From positions 3,486,501 to 3,550,500 of the forward strand of contig OX359189.1 of NCBI GenBank assembly GCA_947172415.1: a DNA stretch of 64,000 bases, read 5' to 3'. Position numbers and translations under genes: made by a program. Positions 42,641 to 54,600 of the stretch are shown piece after piece (the stretch's first letter is position 1; the number at the start of each line of letters is the position of its first letter). Under the pieces are notes generated by a model, which saw nothing but the letters and a program-made list of their open reading frames with translations, was not told where the DNA came from and did not search any database. This stretch comes from Chondrosia reniformis (lineage: Eukaryota > Porifera > Demospongiae > Chondrillida > Chondrillidae).

Positions 42641-42653
42641 TCTCCATAGCAAC
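42641..42653 (-). promoter_or_regulatory. RFX-type X-box half-site before RSPH3
   Basis: The minus strand reads GTTGCTATGGAGA. The first ten bases match the RFX half-site GTTGCYATGG; the second half of the palindrome is weak. It ends 27 bases before the RSPH3 ATG. RFX X-boxes close to the start are the usual mark of ciliary gene promoters in animals. Binding is inferred. Confidence 0.55.
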
Positions 42654-42680
42654 AGAAGACAACCCACATCTTGAAGGAAG

Positions 42681-45600
42681 ATGGCCTCAGGTGGCCTTCT
42701 CGCCAACGCTACTCCCGCAAGAACATACACGTATACGTCTCAGCCTAGGGTAGTCCAACAGCGAAAAGGTTACAAAGATGATTCGATAGCTAGGTAAGGT
42801 TTTTCGTAATCTTCGACAGTCACGCCTACCTTTTTCGGAGGCCATTAAACTTATTACCAGAGTGCCAATTTCATACGTATAGAGACTTATATTTTTAATT
42901 GCTACTGTTTTTAAACCTTTTAGTGATCAGCAAATCTATGGTAACATAATGTATGACAAAAGGATAGTCAGAGGCAATACATACGCTCTTCATACATTGC
43001 CCGCCGTAAGTTGATAAGCAGCAGTTGTATCCTATCAGCGTGCTGGATATGGATATGGAAGTTTACGGTAATTTTTTCTTCTTTTACCCCTTGAAGTCTG
43101 CTCAACATGATCCTCTTGAAATCCAAAGACAACAGGAAGCAAGGAGAAGAGCGCTCGCCAGGAAGAAGGCAAAAGAACACACGAGAAGTAGGACTCCAGA
43201 ACCTGTAGATGGTAGAAGGCATACTGATGTTCAGACTGAAGTCTACCTCGAAGAGATTACAGACAGAGTGGCTGTAGCAGAGCTGTCTACACAAACTGAT
43301 GCTTTCCTTGATCGTCCACCTACACCTTTATTCATCCCTGCTAAGTCTGGCAGGGATGTTACTACTCAGATAGAAGAAGGAGATGTGAGTACCTGCATTT
43401 GTATTGCCAATTTGTAGGTATTCCATTATTTGTTTGGTTTCCTAAATCTCTATAGCTCTTTGATTTTGATTCTGAAGTGAAGCCCATACTTCAGGTCCTG
43501 GTTGGCAAAACAGTAGAGCAGGCTTTGTTAGAAGTCATGGAAGAGGAGGAATTGGCCAGTTTAAGAAAGCAGCAGGTTAGAGTCTTACTCATCCATAGCA
43601 TGCTTAGTCTGATGTAGCCCGACCACCATCCTGCCTCCACTTTCCTTTGACATCATTGGCAGGACAGTGGTCTGGTAGATACTTGACTTATCGTTTCAGG
43701 GCCCCACAAGACCATGAGAAAGTGATAATTGTTAATTAACCTTTGATATTCACCACAATGTGTGATAGTTTTAGAATCAGGCTTTCTTCCAACTGCATCG
43801 AACATGGATATGGTTGAATGTATCTTTTGGAAGAAACCTTTAGAGCATGTAAAGATGCAGTTTTGTTGTCTCTCTTAAGCATCAACCCAGGTCTTCTTCA
43901 GTGACTGACAGTGGGTCACTGAAGAAGACCCTCGGGATTGAAACGTCTGATGCTCAAGAGAGACAGTAAATCTTTAAACTCTCTAAAAGTAGGAAGATGA
44001 TCCTTCCAAAAGATGTGAATTAGTTATTAAATGACAGTTGTCAATCATTAGCGTGAAAATACGGTTCTCCAACACAAATAATCTTGTACACAGATTCTGC
44101 CGAGTTTCCTAAAATCACAAGTCCCTTCTCAGATCACAAAATGTTGTTTGCAGGTGATAATATTTGATGTCTATGATACGTGGGTGGAAACGATTTAATT
44201 GAGTTACGTATCTACCTGCCCACTGTCCTGCCCATGACAGGAGGCAGGACAGTGGTCAGGCTATGTCAGACAATTGCATGCTTATCTTTGGGATGGTACA
44301 TCCTTCGACTTTTTGAGCGTTTAAAAACGCAGTTGGTTTTCGTTTCTTTGTCAAACGTTTTGACCCTGGGGGTCTTCCTCAGTGACTGATAAAGATCGTT
44401 CGACACAGTTATAAGGAATCCTTATTCTATTAATAGCATGCTTGGCTACTGCCTTTTTATGTACGTACATACACAGCCCTTTGTATACGTATATGTATAT
44501 GTATACGTATATGTAGGAATATATTATTTTGTAATTATATTGTCTTCATTTTGTGATTCTGATGGTTATCTGGCATTAAGATACAGCTTATACGTACGTA
44601 CATAAGCCCAACAAAGTGATTCTAGTACAGGGGGTGGCAACCCCACAAAACATTAACTTCAATTACTTTTTAGGTTTACTCTATGTGCATGTGCATACGT
44701 ATGCATAAGTATGTAGCTCATATACAAGATATTACGTACATACGTACGTATATATATTCAACAATAGTGTCAGTTTTTGGAGAGAAGAAATGCTGAATTA
44801 GTTGAAGTGCAGAGGCTAAAAGAACAACAAAGAAGAAAGGACCAAGAAAAAGTAAGTGCATAGTAGTTACCTATGTACGTATATCATGGGTTCAGTGTTT
44901 TTGAACAGTGGGTTCTATTGTATTTGCTGCTGTCAAGGATGGTCTCTCAATTGAGCTGGTCAATTTGATCAACTTCTAAAAGTGTTTACAACTATTTACA
45001 CACCTATCCAGTCAGCTGTATATACGTAATAGCCAGATAAATACTGTACATAACGTATGGCAGGTAAATTTGGTGGGCAATATATTTGGCAAAATGCCCG
45101 ATTTTAGCATTTGGCGAGTTTTATATTTGGCGTATTGCCTCGTAACTATGATACAATCTCCACAGTAACATTCATTTTAAACAGATTCATGAGTAGCCTG
45201 GTTGTCACGTCATCAATAGATGAATACAATGAGTCAAAGATCAGTACTGTAGGTAAGTTTGCAATGGTTGTGAACTTTCGTGAATCTTTGGAAAAGTCCT
45301 TAGAATAAATGTTTGTGGTTCTTATTTTCGCAATTTTATATTTTTGCATGCTCCACGTGTACTTAATCAGGACGGATGGCAGTTGGTGCTGAACATGTGC
45401 GCTTCAGTGTGGAAGCGATAGTGAGAGGTATCATACGTACAAAGACGTTTGGGCCGCCACAATCGGCGAACAACTTCCGTGCATAAGTGAATTAGGTAAT
45501 GCTAAGGATGCCTTCGCAGTAACTGTGCTGAAAGATGGAGTTATCATTGGTGAAACTCACGAAAATTTCTTCCCAGTATATATATAAATGGCTGAAGAAA

Positions 45601-48600
45601 GTTAGGGTTAGCTCGCAAAAAAACGTGAAATTAAAGTCCACGCAAAAATTTTCTGCTATACGGTATTATCAATCAACACCTCGTAAATCACCAATGAAGC
45701 AATTTTAAGCTATGTTCGGTAATTTGCAGCCATTAATGCACACCTTTTTAAACGCCAAAACATGTTTTGACGTTCTACATGCTCTACAGCTTTCAATAAG
45801 TGGCTAACCAGGAATAGTCTCATTTCCAAAATTCTTTTTTTCTTTGTCTTTTATTGAATAGACTAGCACTAATATGCGAACTTCTGTGGGCAGGTACAAG
45901 TTATAAATCGTCATAAATATTTCCGAACTAGGGAATAGACAGTCCTAAATGTGAATGCACTCTACACGAAGCATGATACATTTTTGAAAAGCGAAAATTG
46001 TGGTCTTCTCGTCCGCCATTTTTAATTAAGAGATCATTTTTGGCACATTTCTCTTGTCTGAGATGTTATTTCGAGATTTTAGCCAAGAAAACTTTCAAAA
46101 CTAATTAGAGTAAGTAATTTCAACAAAAAAGGGGGAATACAAGTAAATAAAACATCATTTTTGTAAATGTTTTTTTATTTTTTTTATATTGCTATTCGTT
46201 TGAGAACTAGTACAGTTGCATGTGCTGAGAAAGCTTAGTCTTGAGCTGAAGCTGTTGCATCAACTATCCCGGCTTTACGAAACCTATTGATTGCTATGTC
46301 TGGATGCATCATAATAGACTGCCAAGCAGAAAAAATCCATGCAGCACTCTGAGGCTTGATGGGAGCAGCAGCTCCGTACATCCACTTTCACATCAGCCAC
46401 ATGGGTGGTTTGTAGCTGCTTTTGCATGTCGCTCACATATCAGGTTTGAAACTTGGATTTTAGATGGTCTTTCATTGGTTTGTTAACCGAAATGTCCAGG
46501 GGCTGCAGTTTGTCAGTGCAGTTCGCTGGCACGAGCACAGAGATGAAGTGGTTTTTCTCCAGCAGTGAGTAGATAGAGCCGGTAGTCTGACCTCAAAAGC
46601 CATCAAATAGTGCAAGTGCTGGGTAGGATTTTTCCAACTTCAAAGTTCTCCTCTTCTGCATGGTTAAAGGAATGTCAATTTTCTGTATGTAGCACTTCGT
46701 GTTATCTTCATTGGACCAATGGTTTTCACTGTGCCAGATGTCCCACCCATCCGGGGCAGGCACTTGAGGGTGGCACCGTGTTGTCTTGCCCTTGTAGATC
46801 AATTGAGATGGAAGGCATTCACCTGTCATTGTAGCTGCAAGTACGGCCGTGATATTTCGCCTGTCATCAGAATGGGCAATAGGTACCACATTCCACCTGC
46901 AGGGTGCATTGTCCACTTTCCAGTGAACATGAGGGGAAGGGCTGTCTCGTACCAATTGAAGATGAGCTCGTCAGGAATCTTATTCATTATAATTTGAGCT
47001 GTGATGTCAGCCAGGAATACGTACCTCCTCAATCGTCTTGAAATGGGTGACTGAGACTTTGCCGGCGTTTGAGCACTTCCGCTTTACATACCCCATCCGA
47101 CCTAAGAGAGACTTTGCCCAGGTTTTGGTGATATTGATGTGACCACCATGTAAGGTAAGCTTTGTTGGATCCCTTGCTGACACAAATCCCATAGCAGCTG
47201 CCATGACAATTGTTGTGTTCACAACTCCTCCTGTTGTTCTCAAGGCCTGGACATACTGCTGGACTGCCATGTCTACTTCCACACCAAGGAGCACAGGCCT
47301 TCCCTGTGGTAGGCTCTTTACCATGGGGACCATGTTGTCAGAAGCACCCTCCATTGAATTCATAACTAACATCGCTTGGACCTTTAGTAGCTATTTACCT
47401 TTAAGTATTGGTGCGGTCGATTCGTTAACAGTTTGGCAAGCATGCCAGAGAAGTGCTTTGCGGCCCAAATAGCGCCGTTCTCGGCAGCGTACTTACCTAT
47501 TGAGGCCCTCTCTTCCGGCGAATAGCAGTTGTACTTGCCTCAACGGCAGTGAAGCACAGATTTCTGTCGTACAACTATTGCAGATTCTTCCAGTACGCGC
47601 TGTACTTCCCTGCCTGCCATCTCAACATCCTTTCTGGATAAAGATAAAGAGTCTTCACCGCTCTTAGGTTTGTTGATCTTCTTCAGGTACTTGCACAGTG
47701 CCATAGCTAGCAGAACATCCAGCAATAGTGTAAAAATGGTGGAAAATTTGGTGAGCTTCAAACTACTCGCCAAATCACCAAATTTAAGTCCTCATAAAAT
47801 TTTCCTGCTATACAGTATGTAGGTACATATACGTACGTGCCTAGGTTCTATGATTGGATTAGACTAGTTCCACTAAAATATGTACACCATATGCACACAT
47901 ATTTATTTGAATGTGCTCATTGACTATTATTCTAAGTATCCTCATTAGGTCAAATTCTTTATCACAGTGATTATGCTCTAATACGTATGTGTATACAGGA
48001 ACGTTGTATTAAGCAGCAGAAGGAAGCCTTGCTAAAGGAAAGGGAAACCTCTGAAAAAGTAGCTGCCCGGGTTTTTGCACAGGTACGGATGTACACATAC
48101 GTATGTACATGTTTTTGTATATGTGTATGTTAGTAATCTAATGTAATTAAATAGTTTATATACGTACGTACGTACGTAGCTGCTAGAGGGTCATTTGAAC
48201 CAAATTTAGCAGAATTTTAATAAGGGCTAAATTAGAAGTAAGCTTCAAATATTGGACTATAGTATACACACAGTGTATTTATAGTGAAGGGTATGTGTTG
48301 CTATCATTAACTTTGATGATTTATGTACGTATAGCTTATACGTATGTATAATGTTGCCTTTTTTGCTGTCATGTACCATGTACGTACATACGTACGGTAC
48401 ACGTCACAAGTAACTTACTTTTTTCCGCGGATCTACCGTATAGGTAATCCGCAGATTTCCGTGCGGCGAATTGCAGTCATCCAAGAAGTTTCCGTGGACA
48501 CCTCACGCAGTGTCTATGGAATCGCCGAGAAGGATCTGTGCCATTCTGTGTATCCGAAGTGTCACGATGCCTGACACCATTTCCTTGCCAACGCGATAGA

Positions 48601-51600
48601 ACGAGTGCAATATTGTGGGCACAGTGTTTGTTTAACGAGGTGTGATATTATACGTATACTTGAAAATACATGCGTATGTATTGTTAAAAGGAATTATGTT
48701 ACTGCCTACTCGAATTCGAGCAACTACGATTAGCATCTTGGGAATCGTTGGGTGTCCTCCCCTGCGTACGTTTCGCAAGATCCACAAATCGCTTTGTGGG
48801 TAGGCTGCAAAGCACACACACGTTCCGCAGACAGAGCACTTACGTACGTTCCGCGGACAGAGCACAGACTTTCCGTGGACACAGCATGGATGATACGCGG
48901 CTGGCTGTGCAAGCAATTCACAGGAATCCACAATGGAATTCCTTGGAATTTGTCGGATTTCCATAAGTTACTTGTGACGTGTACCGTACGTACGTACATA
49001 TGTATGTATAAGAAGACAATGTGTGTTTCTTTGTATTATTTATTGATATTATAATCTGTAGAGTTATTTAACTGACCTTGTGCCATCTGTCTTTAACAAC
49101 CTTAATGTACATGGCTACTTTTATGATACAGTACAAAGAGGTGAGTGCACTGAATTACGACACATTAGCATTGCACAAAGGATATTTTGTAATTTATATT
49201 ATATGTATTAACACTTTGGCCTTTCATGCTATTGTGTGCCAGTTACAAAATGGTCTATAACCCCAGTAGCTGTACAGATGTAATAAAAACCTTGTAGTCT
49301 TACGTAGCTTTCTCTCAAGGTATGTACGTATGTGCAACAAATCTGCTACTGTTGTTAACTGAGATACCATTAAAGAGATTGGTTCTTTTTTGGAAATAAT
49401 GTAACACATACAAACTGCAACGTAGTACGTACGTAGATGTGAAATGTGCATAATTAATTAGCCATGTGAACTAGCTTACAGTCTGTAAGTTAATAATCTT
49501 ATACATAACTGGGATCACCTCAATGCCTCATTGTTGCATTATCTAGTTTGTAGTTAGCACTCATTAGTATACATTCTGCAGTGCCAATACATTACATTTT
49601 ATGTAGCCCACCTAATACAATGCAGTTACTAGATAAATACGTATATACGTATGTTTATCATGAACACTGGAAATAACAGTTTGACGTACACATTGACATC
49701 CTACTATTAGGAATCTGATTTAAACCCTTATCTAACTACTCTTGTCTAACATGATACTCTGTTTTCACTTTATCTTAATTAATTTGTGATTTTTTGCAGA
49801 GATTGAAAATGTATTCTATACTTGGCTAATTGAACGTGTCCAACAGGGTGTTTCAAAACATATCTTGACTAGAGTCTTGTTAGATGGTAAGTATGTGTGC
49901 ATAATTGTAGCATTGTTAATTTGTGTATGAGTTCCTTGATCAGACCCCATGACAACCATGCTAGCTAACTTTCAGAGGTCCAAAGAGGCTGGTGAACTTC
50001 CAGAAATGCCCTTAGTTGGCCTAGTGGTGATACAGAAAGAACAGTATCTCCTATCCAATTAACATTTTATAGTTAATTTGTCTAGCGGAAATTGTAGGTA
50101 CATGTGTACATACTGTGTGTACATGTGTACATACTGTGTGTACATACGTATGTGCATTAAAGATGTGCAGTGTTTTAGAGAATATTTATATGTACCCCAC
50201 TGCCCTGGCAACGGACTGATAAAGGGGGCTTAATAATAGATTCAGAGACTCCCTGACTAGCTACAACTATTTGCAAGCTATGACCTGCGTATTTATATGG
50301 TTCAACATTAGGATGTCCCTGTAACCTCCTCCTAATGCCTTTAGCTAAATAAGACCGCCTTTAGCTAAATAAGACCGCCTTTAGCTAAATAAGACCGCCT
50401 CAAGGTACTACCATCTTTGTGAACAAAGAGAAGACCAGCTTTATAACCTCTTATCGTTAAATAATTTAGATGCCTTAATATTAATGATAACCTGAACTGA
50501 CTTTTTTGATTTATGTACGTATCTACGTATAAGCTAAATGCCTTGACGGGTCATAATTAACCACATCAAGTAATAAAAACTTACTAGATCTCAAAAAGGC
50601 GCTAAGAAGCCAATGTTTACTGCTTGCCCACAACATTCTAAAAACCTTTTAGATTTTTGGGGCACCCCTATATTGTTTTCAGAAATTATGTTAACGTATG
50701 GCTTCCTGTTTGTAACCTTGTATAATATATACAGTGGCGCTCAAAAGAAACTTTACACTCGGATAAAATGGTAACATTGCTTAAAATTACATTTCGAAAA
50801 TTGACCTGGAAATCGTACAAAAAACGGCAGAAATAAATGAAAACTGGAGATATAATAGAGAATATTATAAACAAATTTGTTAACTATTATTTAGTGTGTG
50901 CACCTTTTGAGAGTCTATTCTTTTGGGCATCGAATTTAACAACTTCACTAAATAGTCTTTCGAAATGGATGTCCATGCTTCTTGCAGGGAATGGTACAAA
51001 CTGTCCAAACTTGAACAACAGTTTGTTGCAGCCATTTTCTTTCTTTTGACTCGATCCAATTCGTCGCATAGATGCTCTATGGGATTAAGATCAGGCGATT
51101 GTGGTGGCTATTTTATTAACTTGACGCCATTGCTAACAAGAAAGGACAATGTTGCTTTTGCACTGTGAATTGGAGCATTGTCTTGCTGGAAGACTCTTTC
51201 CCTTGATGGAAATTACTTAAGGAATGGCAAGAGACTGTCCTTCAACAGTTGGATATAGCCTTGCGCATCTAGACGATGACTGATTCTCGGTAGAGTCGAC
51301 AATTTCAAAAAAGTAAATACTCCCCATACCATAAGACTTCCTCCACCATGTTTGACGGTTTGCTGAATGCAATGGGGATTCAATGCCTCTCTTCAGTTCC
51401 TACGAACATGGGTACATCCGTTGCTCTTATATAAATTGAATTTTGATTCATCTGAAAAGATGATTTTACCCCAGTCTTCGACCGTCCAATCTTTGTGTTC
51501 AAGGGCACAGGCCCGGCGGAGCAGCCCAGGCCATGGCCTGACCAGAATTTCAGGCCTGACCATATTTTTTATAGCTAAATAGTAAAATAGATAGCTACCT

Positions 51601-54600
51601 TCTGCCTTCTGGCCTGAGAAAGTGTACAGTACCTGGTATCCCTGCACCTCAGTGTGTCTTCCCCTTTCTAGAGTCACTCTGTCACACAGACAAGCGGATA
51701 ATGACCCAAAAAAGAACTGGACACGGGTAAGTTAGTGCACGAGTTGAAACCGTCATTTCTGGAATTGCACAATTGCTACGCTGAAAAATGGCCACCAGTA
51801 TTGTTTGCCTTGGCCTGACCACCTTTAAATTGCTTCCGCTGGGCCTGGGGCAGATGCTTTTTTCTGTTAGTTGCGCTAAGAAAAGGTTTCCGTCTTGCAA
51901 TTCTCCCATGCATCCCAAAGTCAGCCAATATTCTCTTCACTGTTGACACGGAAACAGAAATGCCATAGTTTACATTCAGCTCATCTGTGATGGATGTAGC
52001 AGGGCAAAATCGATCTTTCTTGCATAAATGTAATATTGTGGTCTTTGCTCTGTCAGTGAGCTTTTTTGGACATCCGCATTTGGGTTGATCTTCCACTGTG
52101 CCTGTCTTCTCATATTTTAGGAGCAAATTTCTCACGCAAGTGTGGCTACAGCCAACCTGAGCAGCAACCTGGCTTTGAGAAACACCCTGCTCTATAAGGA
52201 CAATAATACATGCTCTGTCAATGAGAGTTAGCTTTGCCATGATTTTCATTCTAATATTTCGTAGCAACTCAGTATAGGCAGGAAAATAGTTGATAGCGTA
52301 TATTCGTTCGCTTTCACGGGTATACATAAATAAACTATAGCGATTTACTCAAAGGGGACGAAGAGTCTTTACCAACACCATTTAAAATATTGCGTAAGTA
52401 GAAAGTTTCTTATGAGCACGTGTGTATATAATGTATATATCTGTCACCAAAATGGTGGACGCTCGGCTGGCTTTCGTTTTCTAGGGTAAAATTAACTTTC
52501 TCTTCCTTTGCCTCAAACGTTGAACCAACGAAAAGGATTTAGAAACCATATTTACGGATACTATGTAACATAAAGCTTGTACGAAAACGTTTTCTACGAG
52601 CTATGGCCTTAAAGAATTGATGGCATACAAGAGTCAACCGGAATCGATTAACTGGACATTTAATTAGAACAGGACATCTGCTTAGTTTACTTAGGGGTGC
52701 CTGGCACCTCACGAGTTTTTTAAACTCAAAATACTTGTTTTGCAAGCTGTCTCCTTGATAAACGTAAAATGTCGGGTGTGATTGGTAACCTAGTAAATTG
52801 GTACTACTGAACCCTTCTTCTGCCTTGCAACACCTCTCAATAGTAATTCAATTTTAGGGGTATGCCATAAAACACCAAGCCTTTCAAAACATGAACTAGC
52901 TAAATAAATCCTAACAGTCTTTGATGAAATTTTGCAATAAAGAGATACAGTTCTTTCTGCAGCAGGTAAACAAGATAGCAAACACTGATTACAAAAGGCT
53001 ATATAACACTTAATGCTGGATTCATAACATTTCCTGGTGGATTCTGATACACCTTGCTGCATAAGCCCAGAAACAGCCTCCTCCAATCCTGTGATATCCA
53101 TTCTGGTTGCTGAGTTACAAGCAAAGCCCATAATTCCATTGGTATATGTTTGTTGGCTGACATTTGCTTTGGTCACCTGAACCAAAAATGTATCCAATCT
53201 ATTACGGGATGCACAATCTGTTGGACCATTTTCTGTCCCACTTAAATGTTAAATAGGAATTGTAAAATGAAAAAATGCAGTAAAAAGGTGAACACCCTAA
53301 CAAATTGATGACTGTGGGCTCCTCAGCTGCCTCAATCTTTTGAACTACGTATCCTGAACCACTGCCTTATTATCACAGTAACATGAAACATGTTTTCCAG
53401 ACCAGTGGTACCCCTACACAGTTGCAGCTACCATGATAGGAACCAATTCCTTCACCATAATATTAACACTTTACAAGTACTGTCCCAAATACCCTGCAGC
53501 CATTGGGACTGCAATACAGCACCACACCCCCAACTACCAGATGCATCGGAGCTAAAGAACACAGTAGGATAAGCTGCATGGATTTAATGGAGAAAGCCCA
53601 AGTCTCACAAAAAGTTAACCACCAGAGCAAATTGGAACAAAAAACTACATTAAGATGATAAAATGGTGCTTCTTTGTAACAACCGCCTTCTCAGAAAGCA
53701 ACAGTCCTGTGGAATTACTGTACAAGCAAAATATAACAATCCCAATAGCTTCTCTAACTCCTTCTTTGTTGCTGCCTTTTTGTGAGCCCACCTCCAGAAG
53801 GGTGAGTTCAGTTGAAGGACCTTCATTCTTATCCATAGCTAATGGAATACCCAATTCATGACAAAGACTAATGACGGTATCCAAGTTTTTAGCACAAACT
53901 TCAGAATCAGGTTTTCCCGTAATCAGAAAAATCATCCAGGTAATGTAATATGTACTTGCACCCTCTAGACTGCAATATCCATTCTAGTGCATCTGCATAT
54001 GCATTGAACAAAATTGGAGCTGACTTAAGTCCAAATGGAACTCACTTATTGTAATAGATCATTCCATACCATCCCTAATAAATGATGGTCTTTTGGATGA
54101 AATGGTACATTTCTAAAGGCATTAGCCACATTAATCTTAGCCATCCTAGTACCTACGTATGTCCAATTGTAAAAGCATTTTGGTAGCATCCCCTACTGAA
54201 GAGTAGACCATGCTGGAACACTCCTTTGGAGTTCCGTCATTCACACTATACCCATCTGGGTAAGATAAATCCACAATTAGCCGATGCCTTCCCTTGCTCC
54301 TTTTTATCCACTTGAAAGGAGTCTTAAGAGTGCTAATTATGCCCAAAACTTTGTGGCAGGGTGGTCCCTGCCACTATTACTGCACAAATGATAATATCGA
54401 CAAGAATACTGTGGGCAAAAATGTCCTACTTTCCACTTGTCACAGGTTCTATTCATACACCTCAACTTGGCTTTTATTCAATTGCATTAAATCTTGAACC
54501 AAGGAAAACCACTTGACCCTCACCACACAGTGCAGCAGCTTTTTCCCTAAAGTGGATATCATAATCCATCCATTGCATTCTTCCAGAATCACAAGCCAGA

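Larger units (their letters stand above)
45053..47815. mobile_element. pogo/Tigger-like DNA transposon, degenerate
   Basis: Left terminus ACGTATGGCAGGTAAATTTG, right terminus (complement) CTGTATAGCAGGAAAATTTT; TA at 45051-45052 and 47816-47817. Carries a broken DDE transposase on the minus strand (46235-47372 and perhaps to 47773), a HIRAN-like coding remnant (45403-45587) and a copy of the 20100 repeat. An extra right-type terminus at 45663 (complement CCGTATAGCAGAAAATTTTT) shows nesting: 45053-45663 might itself be a smaller element. It fills most of RSPH3 intron 5. Confidence 0.7.
50732..52424. mobile_element. Tc1-like transposon with TA target duplication
   Basis: Left end CAGTGGCGCTCAAAAGAAAC, right end (complement) CACACGTGCTCATAAGAAAC; TA at 50730-50731 and 52425-52426. 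Total 1693 bp, of which 345 bp is a later insertion, leaving a typical Tc1 length near 1.35 kb. The transposase is on the minus strand and is broken. RSPH3 intron 8. Confidence 0.9.

Noticed and set aside
46304-46997. Plus-strand open frames over the pogo transposase
   Set aside because: Antisense to recognisable DDE transposase segments.
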